Of a DNA stretch of 64,000 bases, positions 24,319-32,753 are shown piece by piece (within the stretch, counting starts at the first letter, position 1; each line of letters starts with the position of its first letter). The stretch is taken from NCBI RefSeq assembly GCF_002394865.1, contig NZ_DGUZ01000017.1, forward strand, positions 62,001 to 126,000. The letters run 5' to 3'. The stretch is from Fibrobacter sp. UBA4297. GTDB taxonomy: Bacteria; Fibrobacterota; Fibrobacteria; Fibrobacterales; Fibrobacteraceae. The position numbers were made by a program, and so were the translations under genes. The notes beneath the pieces are model-generated. The model made no database searches. It worked only from the letters and a program-made list of their open reading frames with translations, and was not told the DNA's origin.

Positions 24319-24337
24319 GGGACTCCGTAGGAGTCCC
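24319..24337. terminator. hairpin after the FISUMP lipoprotein
   Basis: GGGACTCC and GGAGTCCC pair around a three-base loop. A second hairpin, GCAGAAA/TTTCTGC, lies at 24277-24298. Neither has a long T-run. Confidence 0.45.
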
Positions 24338-24377
24338 CTAAAAGGCGAATACGAATTGTAAATTTTTTTGGGCCCCC

Positions 24378-24406
24378 TTGCCACGGTTGTAAAATATAGG
24401 TACAAT
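24378..24406 (+). promoter_or_regulatory. sigma-70-like promoter upstream of TA pair 2
   Basis: TTGCCA, 17-base spacer, TACAAT at 24401-24406. The predicted start, near 24413, is only six bases before a strong terminator hairpin. Confidence 0.55.
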
Positions 24407-24418
24407 TACTGCATCCCC

Positions 24419-24460
24419 GAACGCATCTCGTCTAAGGAAAGGCGAGGTGCGTTCTTTTTT
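24419..24460 (+). terminator. strong terminator just after a promoter (attenuator or tiny RNA)
   Basis: A 12-bp stem, GAACGCATCTCG (24419-24430) with CGAGGTGCGTTC (24443-24454), and six T. With the promoter at 24378 it predicts a transcript of about 45 nt or conditional read-through into the small ORF and TA pair 2. A GGTCGC/GCGACC hairpin follows at 24504-24520. Confidence 0.75.
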
Positions 24461-24536
24461 ATCCTGAAATTTGGATTGAAGGGAACGCCTCTAACAATAA
24501 ACCGGTCGCAAACTGCGACCACAAAACGGAGGCTAT

Positions 24537-24668
24537 ATGAATAACGACATCGAAAAATGCAAAGAGGATTTCCCGTTTAGGGTTATATCCGAAACACCAA
24601 CTGGTGATGGCTTTGTTGATTGTGTTTGGGAAATGCCTGAGTGGGTTGTCGAAAAACTTGACAAATAA
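24537..24668 (+). CDS. small acidic protein upstream of TA pair 2
   Basis: 43 residues (MNNDIEKCKEDF start). GGAGG four bases before the ATG supports translation. The chain is acidic with two Trp near the end and no membrane segment. It lies 23 bp upstream of the toxin at 24692, but that gene has its own -10 box in the gap. No family recognised; a third component of the TA unit is only a guess. Confidence 0.5.
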   Translation: MNNDIEKCKEDFPFRVISETPTGDGFVDCVWEMPEWVVEKLDK

Positions 24669-24691
24669 TCAAAAACTGATTATATTCAACT

Positions 24692-24955
24692 ATGTACAAT
24701 GTAACTATAACCAAAAGAGCCCAAAGGAGTGCTGCGATTATGCCGAAGGCTGTACAAAATAAGCTTAAGGCACTCGTCCAGTCACTCAAGGTCTCCGGGC
24801 CGATTCAACCATTGTTTTGGCATTACTCCAAGCTCGGAGGCGACAGGTACCATTGTCATCTGGCCCTTAACTGGGTGGCATGCTGGACTTGTAAAGATGG
24901 CTCTATAGATATTGAGGTGTATTATGCTGGCAGTCGTGAAAAGGCCCCGTATTGA
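24692..24955 (+). CDS. RelE/HigB-like toxin (TA pair 2)
   Basis: 87 residues, full-length sibling of the toxin at 21971. Features are an N-terminal strand (YNVTITKRA), a helical pair, YHCHLALNWVACW and the C-terminal GSREKAPY. Small RelE-superfamily toxins of this size cut mRNA on the ribosome. TATATT (24681-24686) ends five bases before the ATG and there is no ribosome site. The last 32 bases overlap the antitoxin start, exactly as in pair 1. Confidence 0.78.
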   Translation: MYNVTITKRAQRSAAIMPKAVQNKLKALVQSLKVSGPIQPLFWHYSKLGGDRYHCHLALNWVACWTCKDGSIDIEVYYAGSREKAPY

Positions 24956-25289
24956 AATCAGGGCGAAGCATATCCCCGCTCCGCTTGTCAGGTTCTTGAA
25001 GGACACTTATAAACCGGAGAATGTAATCGTCAGTGATGAAGATGTTGCCGTTCCTTTTGAGGAGTCGGAATGGTTCAAGTCTCTGGAGACGACACCCGCA
25101 GAGATGATTGTCGCGAATAGGGATTTGCGCAACTGGTCACAAGTGACTCTGGCCGAGAAACTTGGAATTCAGGTGCAAAACCTGTGCGCTATGGAAAATG
25201 GACGCAGGGCTGTTTCCCGCAAGATGGCATTAAAACTCGGCAAAATTTTCGGAACGGATCCCGCAGCATTTTTTGTTTTCGGGAAGTAA
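24924..25289 (+). CDS. XRE-family antitoxin (TA pair 2)
   Basis: 121 residues from the ATG inside the toxin gene (a TTG four codons earlier is less likely). N-terminal segment about 1-50, then an Xre-type helix-turn-helix at about 70-112 (WSQVTLAEKLGIQVQNLCAMENG). The start MLAVVK parallels MLEAVK of the first antitoxin. It should neutralise its toxin and autoregulate. A terminator follows at 25301. Confidence 0.82.
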   Translation: MLAVVKRPRIEIRAKHIPAPLVRFLKDTYKPENVIVSDEDVAVPFEESEWFKSLETTPAEMIVANRDLRNWSQVTLAEKLGIQVQNLCAMENGRRAVSRKMALKLGKIFGTDPAAFFVFGK

Positions 25290-25300
25290 GATTGTTTGTA

Positions 25301-25325
25301 AGGCGGTCGCAAGGCCGCCTTTTTG
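25301..25325 (+). terminator. terminator of TA pair 2
   Basis: AGGCGG and CCGCCT pair around an eight-base loop, followed by five T. Confidence 0.75.
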
Positions 25326-25388
25326 TCGTTTTAGGCGAAATAAATTACATTTGCTTAGAATTTATTATATCGGGTTATCGGAGGTTTT

Positions 25389-27323
25389 ATGAAAAAGATT
25401 CTTCTGACGATGGGTTTGGTGGCGTTTGCCTTTGTCGGGTGCGACGACAGTTCGTCGGCATCTGCAGGGCAGGATGATGAAGCGGTTGTGGAATTGTCCT
25501 CTTCGAGCGGAGACAAGGCTGGTGAGCCTGCCGAAACAGCCGAAGTGACTTCGTCGAGTAGTGATAAGACAAAGTCTTCGTCGTTGAAAGAAGAAAAAGA
25601 TGATAAAGAATCGTCAAGTTCGGTGAAGTCGAGTAGCTCATCATCCGTCATTCTGAGCGCAAGCGAAGAATCCAGTAGCAGTTTGGCGGAGTCCTCGTCT
25701 AGCGTCGCAGAGTCGAGCAGCTTCGTGCGTTCGTCATCCTCGGCGGAGCCTGCCCTGAGTTCAGCCGAAGGGACCGAGAATCTGTCGAGTAGTAGCTCTA
25801 CTGATGTGCTGTCTAGCTCTAGCGAAACTGAGTCAAGTTCTAGTAGTCGTGAGGGCAAGGTAAATTGTACGGCACTTCTGGAAAACGAAACGGGTTGGAG
25901 CTGGGATGTGCCGAAGGAATGTCGTTTTAATCCAGATATTGACTACGGCACTATGACCGATGAACGTGATGGCAAGGTTTACAAAACCGTAAAGATTGGT
26001 AATCAGGTGTGGATGGCTGAAAACTTGAATTACTATGATGCCTTGGATTTAAGTGTGAAGAAAAAAAGTTGGTGCTTTGGAAAGAAGGATAATGGGGATA
26101 GCACAACCTGCGATGTGGCCGGTCGCCTTTACACTTGGGCTGCGGCAATTGACTCGGTGAAACTTGCGAATGATGCGGATAACCCGCAGGACTGCGGCTA
26201 CGAAAAAAAATGCGGCCTGACCGGCGCGGTACGGGGAATTTGCCCTACGGGCTGGCACTTGCCTACGAAGGAGGAATTTGAAACATTATTTACAGCGGTC
26301 GGTGATAAATCTACAGTGGGCATGAAACTCAAGACCTCTAATGGCTGGTATAGAAGTGGTGGTGGCACGGATGACGTCGGCTTTTCCGCTTTGCCTGTTG
26401 GCCTGAATGACTACAGCTTCTTCGATGAAGGCGATCGAGCGTACTTCTGGAGTTCTACGGAGGACAATCGCTACTACTCGTGCAGCATGAGTTTGTCCTC
26501 CCTTAACAAGAGTGTGTATCTGGAGGGCGCCTACCACAAGAACACCGGGTTATCTGTTCGTTGTGTTAAGGGGGAGCCGAAGTCAAGTGAGGACTGGTCG
26601 TCGAGCTCTTTGAATGGCTTTGATTGGAGTTTACCGAAAGAGGCTTACTTGAATCCGAATATTAATTACGGCACTATGACCGATGAACGTGATGGCAAGG
26701 TTTATAGGACAGTAAAAATTGGCGACCAGATCTGGATGGCGGAGAACCTTGATTTTGATCCTGGTCAGGGTGGTTCGGATGAGGATAAATATGATTGGTC
26801 GTGGTGCTTCGATAATGATCCTAAGAAATGCGACGTGGCGGGTCGCCTATACACTTGGGCTGCTGCCATCGATTCGGTGAAGTTAGCGAACGATGCGAAC
26901 GCCCCGCAGGTGTGCGGTTATGGCAGGAAATGTAACCTGCCTGCAAAGGTACAGGGTGTTTGCCCGCCGGATTGGCACCTGCCAACTCAAGCGGAGTGGG
27001 ATACCCTGTTTTTGTCGGTGGGCATTCCTGTGGGCAAGGCTCTTAAATCGCAGAGTGGCTGGTTTGTTATCAATTCGGGTAACTTTTTTTTCAACGGGAA
27101 TGGTACGGATGAGTTTGGTTTTTGCGCTTTGCCTGTCGGTTGGGGGGACCGTGAAGGATTCCACGATGCAAGCCACTTTGCGGAATTCTGGAGTTCTACG
27201 GAGGATACAGATCGTGACTGGGCGTATAATGCGCACGTGAAAAACTACGAAGACGAAGCGTACGTGGATTTGCCTACCCGCAAGGATGTGGGAACTTCTG
27301 TTCGTTGCTTAAAGGATAAATAA
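25389..27323 (+). CDS. lipoprotein with two FISUMP domains
   Basis: 644 residues. Lipobox ends FVGC (Cys18). A Ser-rich linker spans about 20-165 and contains two peptides encoded by palindromic repeats (VILSASEES at 87-95 and EPALSSAEGTE near 120-130). Two FISUMP domains follow, at about 170-395 and 415-644, each with the GTMTDERDGKVYKTVKIG core, CDVAGRLYTWAAA, a G-WHLPT segment, WSSTED and an SVRC end. The duplication is intragenic. A T8 run lies at 27084-27091. Envelope-anchored; function unknown. Confidence 0.88.
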   Translation: MKKILLTMGLVAFAFVGCDDSSSASAGQDDEAVVELSSSSGDKAGEPAETAEVTSSSSDKTKSSSLKEEKDDKESSSSVKSSSSSSVILSASEESSSSLAESSSSVAESSSFVRSSSSAEPALSSAEGTENLSSSSSTDVLSSSSETESSSSSREGKVNCTALLENETGWSWDVPKECRFNPDIDYGTMTDERDGKVYKTVKIGNQVWMAENLNYYDALDLSVKKKSWCFGKKDNGDSTTCDVAGRLYTWAAAIDSVKLANDADNPQDCGYEKKCGLTGAVRGICPTGWHLPTKEEFETLFTAVGDKSTVGMKLKTSNGWYRSGGGTDDVGFSALPVGLNDYSFFDEGDRAYFWSSTEDNRYYSCSMSLSSLNKSVYLEGAYHKNTGLSVRCVKGEPKSSEDWSSSSLNGFDWSLPKEAYLNPNINYGTMTDERDGKVYRTVKIGDQIWMAENLDFDPGQGGSDEDKYDWSWCFDNDPKKCDVAGRLYTWAAAIDSVKLANDANAPQVCGYGRKCNLPAKVQGVCPPDWHLPTQAEWDTLFLSVGIPVGKALKSQSGWFVINSGNFFFNGNGTDEFGFCALPVGWGDREGFHDASHFAEFWSSTEDTDRDWAYNAHVKNYEDEAYVDLPTRKDVGTSVRCLKDK

Positions 27324-27376
27324 GCCGGGGCGTTGCGGGGCGGCGACTGAGCGCCCGCAGTAGGGGTGATGGAAGA

Positions 27377-27428
27377 CCCGGCGTACCGGGGCTGCAATCA
27401 GGGGGAGGCTTCCCCCTCCAGTCCCGTT
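27377..27428 (+). terminator. terminator region before ilvC
   Basis: Hairpins CCCGG/CCGGG (27377-27390) and GGGGGA/TCCCCC (27401-27416) precede a run of seven T at about 27426. Confidence 0.5.
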
Positions 27429-27532
27429 TTTTTACGTTTTCTAGTAACTAGTGGCTGGAAACTAGTAACTTTTTCCACTTTACTTTGCTATCTTTCCGCT
27501 TGGAACATTTTACTTAACAGAGGTTCAAAAAA

Positions 27533-29011
27533 ATGAATTATTTCAACTCTATCCCTATGCGTCGCCAACTTGAAGAAATTGGCCACTGCCGTTTCATGGA
27601 ACATTCTGAATTCAGCCGTGGTGTTGAAGCCCTCAAGGGTAAGAAGATTGTGTTCGTCGGTTGCGGTGCTCAGGGTCTCCATCAGGGTCTCGACCTTCGC
27701 GATAGCGGTTTGGATGTTTCCTACACGCTCCGCAAGGAAGCCATCGAACAGAAGCGCCAGTCTTGGAAGAACGCTACTGAAAACGGTTTCAAGGTCGGTA
27801 CCTATGAAGAAATGATTCCGGATGCAGACCTCGTTTGCAACCTCACACCGGATAAGCAGCACCACAATGTGATCCCGGCTATCATGAAGCTCATGAAGAA
27901 GGGCGCAGCTCTTTCTTACAGCCATGGCTTCAACATCGTCGAAGAAGGCCAGGAAATCCGCAAGGACATCACCGTGATCATGGTCGCTCCGAAGGGACCT
28001 GGTTCCGAAGTTCGTTCTGAATACCTCCGTGGTTTCGGCATGCCGTGTCTTATCGCTGTTCACCCGGAAAACGACCCTGAAGGCAAGGGCTGGGACTATG
28101 CCAAGGCTTACGCTGCTGGTCTCCATGCTGACCGTCCGGGCGTTCTCGAAAGCTCTTTCGTCGCCGAAGTGAAGTCTGACCTCATGGGCGAACAGACCAT
28201 CCTTTGCGGTATGCTCCAGACCGGTACGATCCTTTGCTACGACAAGATGGTGAAGGAATTCGGTATCGACAAGGCTTACGCTGTGAAGCTCCTCCAGTAC
28301 GGCTGGGAAACGATTTCCGAAGCCCTCAAGCATGGTGGCATCACGAACATGATGGACCGTCTCTCCAACCCGGCTAAGATCCGCGCAACGGAACTTGCTG
28401 AAAAGATGAAGAAGATCATGAAGCCGCTTTACTGCGAACATCAGGACAACATCATCTCTGGCAAGTTCTCCAGCACGATGATGGTCGACTGGGAAGCTGG
28501 CGACAAGGACCTCCTCAAGTGGCGTGGTGAAACCGGCGAACTCGAATTCGAAAAGGTTGCCGCAACAGACAAGCAGATCACCGAACAGGAATACTTCGAC
28601 CGTGGCGTTCTCATGACCGCTATGATCAAGGCCGGTGTGGAACTTGCATTCGAAACCATGTGCTCTGTGGGCATCAAGCCGATGAGCGCTTACTACGAAT
28701 CCCTCCACGAAACTCCGCTCATTGCAAACCTCATCGCTCGCAAGAAGCTGTTCGAAATGAACCGCGTCATCAGCGATACTGCAGAATACGGCTGCTACCT
28801 GTTTGCTAACAAGTGCGTTCCTCTCCTCGCAGACTTCATGAAGAACGAAGTCAAGAAGGGCGACATTGGCGATATCTTCAACGAAGGCAATACCAACGCT
28901 GTCGATAACGAAGAACTCATCAAGGTGAACAAGAACATCCGTCAGCATCCGGTGGAAGAAGTCGGTGCATGGCTCCGCGAACGCATGTCTGGCATGACCC
29001 GCGTCGTCTAA
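27533..29011 (+). CDS. ilvC: ketol-acid reductoisomerase, class II
   Basis: 492 residues, the length of the class II (Escherichia coli-type) enzyme. The NADPH fold begins with [11 protein letters not shown] (Gly43, Gly45, Gly48), followed by LRKE with the phosphate-binding Arg/Lys near 67-68. Two copies of the knotted helical domain follow, with the metal-binding motifs around [12 protein letters not shown] and the repeat with [11 protein letters not shown]. It converts acetohydroxy acids to dihydroxy acids in isoleucine and valine synthesis. AGAGG lies eight bases before the ATG, so this gene has a normal leader. It stands alone here. Confidence 0.96.
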   Translation: MNYFNSIPMRRQLEEIGHCRFMEHSEFSRGVEALKGKKIVFVGCGAQGLHQGLDLRDSGLDVSYTLRKEAIEQKRQSWKNATENGFKVGTYEEMIPDADLVCNLTPDKQHHNVIPAIMKLMKKGAALSYSHGFNIVEEGQEIRKDITVIMVAPKGPGSEVRSEYLRGFGMPCLIAVHPENDPEGKGWDYAKAYAAGLHADRPGVLESSFVAEVKSDLMGEQTILCGMLQTGTILCYDKMVKEFGIDKAYAVKLLQYGWETISEALKHGGITNMMDRLSNPAKIRATELAEKMKKIMKPLYCEHQDNIISGKFSSTMMVDWEAGDKDLLKWRGETGELEFEKVAATDKQITEQEYFDRGVLMTAMIKAGVELAFETMCSVGIKPMSAYYESLHETPLIANLIARKKLFEMNRVISDTAEYGCYLFANKCVPLLADFMKNEVKKGDIGDIFNEGNTNAVDNEELIKVNKNIRQHPVEEVGAWLRERMSGMTRVV

Positions 29012-29041
29012 GCTTCGTCTAGCGGCGTTCTCGACCCTCTC

Positions 29042-29060
29042 GCTGTACTACTTGTACAGC
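29042..29060. terminator. hairpin after ilvC
   Basis: GCTGTAC and GTACAGC form a perfect seven-base stem with a five-base loop. There is no T-run; it may protect the mRNA end rather than terminate. Confidence 0.4.
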
Positions 29061-29202
29061 TTCGGGGTCTGCGGCCTTGCTATACTCGCTTATACTTGCG
29101 GGAAGAAAGTTGTCTAATCTTGATTATACGACTTTCGATAATCGTTCTGCTTGATTAAACTTGCGGGGCGATAAAACCGCAGTTCATAGCTTTGAACGTT
29201 TT

Positions 29203-29240
29203 AAAATCTCGTCAGGTAATCCCTGGCGGGATTTTTTTTT
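29203..29240 (+). terminator. terminator downstream of ilvC
   Basis: AATC..CAGG pairs with CCTG..GGATT and is followed by a run of nine or more T. It lies about 190 bp after the ilvC stop. Confidence 0.65.
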
Positions 29241-29278
29241 GTTTATGATGTTGGAATAATGCTTTTTTTAGGAATTGT

Positions 29279-29588
29279 GCATATAAAAGTGACTGCTTTG
29301 GTATATTTATATGCTTGTTTTTAAATATTGTAAATAAAATAATGCTTAAGATGCTGCTTTTTTGCGCTGCTGAGCATATAAAACTGGAAAAATGATGACT
29401 TTTATATGCTTTGTTTTTCTTGAAATTGTCTTTTGCAAAGATGTTTTCGGAACTTGATGCATATAAATTGAATGAAAATGTTTTTTTATATGCTCGTTCT
29501 TGTGATTTGCTGATAAAATAACGATTGAAATAGCCGTTTTTTTAGTGCCAGTGCATATAAAAATAGGCAGAAATTGTTTTTTATATGC
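29279..29588. repeat. array of four GCATATAAA/TTTATATGC hairpins
   Basis: Four inverted repeats at 29279-29314, 29374-29409, 29459-29493 and 29553-29588. Arms are 9, 10, 9 and 11 bp and loops 18, 16, 17 and 14 bases. Starts are 95, 85 and 94 bp apart, and the linkers share short pieces (ATAAAATAA, poly-T). No ORF is present. Function unknown. Confidence 0.8.
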
Positions 29589-29620
29589 ATTGAAGGTTGG
29601 TTTTGAAGCTTTTTTAAGAG

Positions 29621-29647
29621 TAAAAAACGCTCGCGTTTGGCGAGCGT
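29621..29647 (-). terminator. terminator of the YfhO-like gene
   Basis: ACGCTCG (29627-29633) pairs with CGAGCGT (29641-29647). On the minus strand a T6 run follows. Confidence 0.75.
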
Positions 29648-29679
29648 CTTATATGACGAAGTCAAGATTCGCGCATCTC

Positions 29680-29760
29680 GTTATAGGACCGCGCGCATCC
29701 TGTTATGAATTGCGCGCGCCTTGTTATGAATTGCGCGCGTCTTGTATTACAGGTGCGTCT
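29680..29760. repeat. 21-22 bp tandem repeat
   Basis: Units begin GTTATGAATTGCGCGCG. Two units (29702-29722, 29723-29743) are nearly identical, with diverged copies on each side. It lies in the 3' tail of the YfhO-like transcript, between stop codon and terminator. Confidence 0.7.
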
Positions 29761-29769
29761 TGCGTTGTA

Positions 29770-32379
29770 TTATGCGTTCTTCGTTTTCTTGCTTTTCACG
29801 AAGAGGTATGCGCCGAAGGCGATGAGCAGAATTGCTGCAAGCAGGCTCACCTTGAGGCAGGCGTGGAATGGCTTACTGCGGTATTCCATGCGGACCTCGG
29901 ACTTGCCCTTCGGGATTTCGACTGCGCGGAGGTTGCCGAATGCCTTGTAGACCTTGGCTTCCTTGCCGTTGACTGTCGCTTTCCAGTAGGGGTGGTAGTT
30001 GCCTGCGACGACCATAAAGCCTGCACGGTCGCTTTCGACCTGATACACTTGCGTGTCCATCTTCGGGCTTGCAACGAGCTTTGCCTTGCCCTGTGCGACT
30101 CCGCCTTCGCCCTTGTTTTGCGGTTCTTCGGAGAGGATGACTTTTTCGCGGTATTCAAAGCCGTTCTTGAGCGCGTCAATGGCTTTGGCATCATCCATCG
30201 TGGTGGATTCACCGTAGATGTAGGCTTCGCCCATGGCGGTTGTAATCGGCATGTAGCTTGTTCCGCGCTGCGTGTCGAAGATGATGGCGTTGATGTTCAT
30301 CAAGTCAAGGAACGGGTGCGGTGCGCTTTGGTCGTTGATGTTCAAGAGATAGTTCGCATTGCCTTGACCGCCACGGAACTCGCGATAGCTTGAGAGCTCG
30401 TTGTCGTGGAAACCGTCTGCATTGCGCATGTGGTATTGCGGGAAGATGTTTCCGCTGAGAGCCTTGTTGCGGGAGAGCGAAAGCACGCGTGGTTGGTTGA
30501 TGGAGTCTGCTTTGTATGGAGCCTTAAGTGCCGCAACAACGCCATTGTTTGGCTGCAGGTATTCATTGGCGGGAACGTTTTGGATAAATGCGCCATTGAT
30601 GGTCAAAAGTTCGATGCCAGCGACAAGGGCGAGGATTCCGACCTTGGCGGGTGTGCTCCCTTTCCATTTGAACACGGCGATGCTTGCGCCAATCACAACG
30701 AGAATCAAGATGAAGCTCGGGAGAATCTTTGAGGCGGTGGCGTTCATCGCGACTTCGTTCAGCGGTTTGAAGTACGGGGCGGTCACTGGGTCGTTCAAGA
30801 GCTTTTGTCCGCTCATGAGGAAGAGCCCGATGATTGCAAATCCGATAACGACGGCTGCCTGGACGCTTCTAGAAGTTCCCGGAAGCTTGGACTTGAATGC
30901 ATCGACAAAGTTCTTGACGTTAATTGCTTTGCCTTGATCATCGAGGCTCATCACACCGAGGCATGCTGCTGCGTAGGCGAGGCAGACGACAAATCCGAAC
31001 GGGCTGATAAAGAGTGTCCAGTTGAAACGTGCAATCACGACGAGCAAAAGCAGAATGACGAACATCGCGGTTCCGTGCAACAGGGCGCGACGGTTCTTGG
31101 CGGCATCTTCGCTTTCATCAGAGATGGCCTTGAGTACGGGGCCTGCCATCATTACGAGCAAGAGCGGGAGCCAGAATAGTGCCATACCCGGAGCGCGGAA
31201 GTTCTTGACGCCCGGCAGAATATTGTACCAGAGCTTGAAGAGCGGGGAATGATCGCCCATGCCGTAGCTCAAAGCGACGACGGCTCCGAGTCCCCAGAAA
31301 CTTGCCCAGCGGCGCTTGCCCGGGAGGAACAAGCAGAGGAATCCGAGGAACGTGAGGAGTGCGCCCGCATTGTTGTGGTCGAGCTTGAAGCTGTTGTGGC
31401 CCCAGTAGAACGGGCTGCCTTGACTGCCGGCTTCGGCCATCTTGCGGTATTCGTCCATGGTGATGTTGACCAAGGAACTGCTCTTCAAATCGTTTGTCTT
31501 TTCGTCCTGTTCGTAGACATCGACTCCGATGAATCCCGGAATGAGCATTTGCGCCATTTCTTCCTGATGGAAGGACCAGCTTACGGCGTGACCGTAATTG
31601 GTGTGTTCTCCTTCACCGCGAACGGACTGTGTTGTAGTGTAGAGGTAAGGCGGGATAATCTGGAAACAGCTGAGGGCAAGTCCAAAGGCGAGTGCTGCGG
31701 CTGCAAGCCCGACGCGTTTACCGCGTACAGCAAGCGTGTTGCAATGGAATGCGGCTTCGTAGAGCGTGTAAAGCCCTGCACCCCACAAGAAGAGATACGT
31801 GAGCTGCAAGTGGCTCCCTAGAATCATCCAGGTGACGCTCAGCGCAAAGACGATGAGGTAGGGGAGGCTTCCGTCGCGGACGATTTTACGGATGGCAAGG
31901 AGTGCCAACGGGGCAATCGCAAAGACCATCATCTTTCCATCGTGACCACCGTAAATGTAAGTGAAATATTCCGGCGAAAATGCGTAGAGGAATCCGAGGA
32001 GAGAACCCCACCACTTGTTGCCGGTCAAGTTCCAGGCGAGGAGCATCGCGCTCATGAAGGCAACCCACACGGTCAAGATGAACTTGAAACCGACGGCGCG
32101 TGCCGGATCCATGATGAACTGAGTCCACACGAGCGGATGGTAAGCGTCGGCAAAGAGTGCGTCAATCGTCGGGACACCGCCAAGGCGGCTATCGTCCCAT
32201 TCCGTGAGGATGACGTCGAACGTGCGCAAAATGCGGCTGCCGATGCCGTTCAGCTGGTCGCTGTTGAGCATGAGTTGACTGGAATCGAATGCGAAATCGC
32301 GGAAGACGAACAGCAAAATCGCAAAGAAAACTGTGGCCATAGCCACAAAGAATGCAGGTTTCTTGTTGAGGAAATTCAT
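29770..32379 (-). CDS. YfhO-family multi-pass membrane protein
   Basis: 869 residues from the ATG set by TATATT (32387-32392) seven bases upstream; an in-frame GTG 12 codons earlier precedes that promoter. About 12-13 hydrophobic segments cover residues 1-600. The large outer C-terminal domain carries the YfhO ending (GNYHPYWKATVNGKEAKV, then AVEIPKGKSEVRMEYRSK) and a final membrane helix. The topology resembles GT-C glycosyltransferases, and characterised YfhO proteins modify cell-wall polymers with sugars. The sugar and acceptor here are unknown. Confidence 0.82.
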   Translation of the reverse strand: MNFLNKKPAFFVAMATVFFAILLFVFRDFAFDSSQLMLNSDQLNGIGSRILRTFDVILTEWDDSRLGGVPTIDALFADAYHPLVWTQFIMDPARAVGFKFILTVWVAFMSAMLLAWNLTGNKWWGSLLGFLYAFSPEYFTYIYGGHDGKMMVFAIAPLALLAIRKIVRDGSLPYLIVFALSVTWMILGSHLQLTYLFLWGAGLYTLYEAAFHCNTLAVRGKRVGLAAAALAFGLALSCFQIIPPYLYTTTQSVRGEGEHTNYGHAVSWSFHQEEMAQMLIPGFIGVDVYEQDEKTNDLKSSSLVNITMDEYRKMAEAGSQGSPFYWGHNSFKLDHNNAGALLTFLGFLCLFLPGKRRWASFWGLGAVVALSYGMGDHSPLFKLWYNILPGVKNFRAPGMALFWLPLLLVMMAGPVLKAISDESEDAAKNRRALLHGTAMFVILLLLVVIARFNWTLFISPFGFVVCLAYAAACLGVMSLDDQGKAINVKNFVDAFKSKLPGTSRSVQAAVVIGFAIIGLFLMSGQKLLNDPVTAPYFKPLNEVAMNATASKILPSFILILVVIGASIAVFKWKGSTPAKVGILALVAGIELLTINGAFIQNVPANEYLQPNNGVVAALKAPYKADSINQPRVLSLSRNKALSGNIFPQYHMRNADGFHDNELSSYREFRGGQGNANYLLNINDQSAPHPFLDLMNINAIIFDTQRGTSYMPITTAMGEAYIYGESTTMDDAKAIDALKNGFEYREKVILSEEPQNKGEGGVAQGKAKLVASPKMDTQVYQVESDRAGFMVVAGNYHPYWKATVNGKEAKVYKAFGNLRAVEIPKGKSEVRMEYRSKPFHACLKVSLLAAILLIAFGAYLFVKSKKTKNA

Positions 32380-32461
32380 GTCAGGAAATATAAAAATACC
32401 GCAGAGGAAGCCCACTACGGTTTGTTAAATTGTTTGCTTTTGAACGAATTTGCTGTCGAAG

Positions 32462-32572
32462 TTATTCGAGCGTGTTTTCGTCGGTCTTGGCGGTCTTGAC
32501 GAGGCTGTAGATGCCGAATGCAGAAATGATGCACACTGCGGCAATGACGACGTACTTAATCAATTTTCCCAT
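32462..32572 (-). CDS. 36-residue single-pass membrane protein
   Basis: MGKLIKYVVI start, one hydrophobic segment at about 6-24, then a charged tail ending in NTLE. AAGGAG lies seven bases before the ATG. It precedes the YfhO-like gene on the same strand by about 80 bp. Codon content and ribosome site suggest a real gene; function unknown. Confidence 0.55.
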   Translation of the reverse strand: MGKLIKYVVIAAVCIISAFGIYSLVKTAKTDENTLE

Positions 32573-32651
32573 AAGGTTTCTCCTTGGCTTTTTTTATAAA
32601 GATATTTGTTTTTCGCAAAACGGTCAAGTGATTTTTAGAACTTTGAGCTTG

Positions 32652-32714
32652 GAACTTAGAACTTAGAACTTAGAACACTCTCTTCTCTCTAAAAGAAAAA
32701 AACTAAGTTCTAAG
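32652..32714. repeat. heptamer tandem repeat with matching inverted arm
   Basis: GAACTTA is repeated three to four times at 32652-32676. CTAAGTTCTAAG at 32703-32714 is the exact inverse of CTTAGAACTTAG inside the array, so a 12-bp hairpin can form between the two genes. Confidence 0.65.
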
Positions 32715-32753
32715 AGCGAAGCGGGCTAAGCTCTGCCAACTGCGCCCCCGGCG

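Noticed and set aside
27084..27091. T8 run in the double-FISUMP gene as a second phase switch
   Set aside because: It lies deep in the second domain and the frame is intact; slippage would only truncate the end, so evidence is weak.
27488..28948. 486-codon ORF antisense to ilvC
   Set aside because: Shadow produced by the strong codon bias of ilvC.
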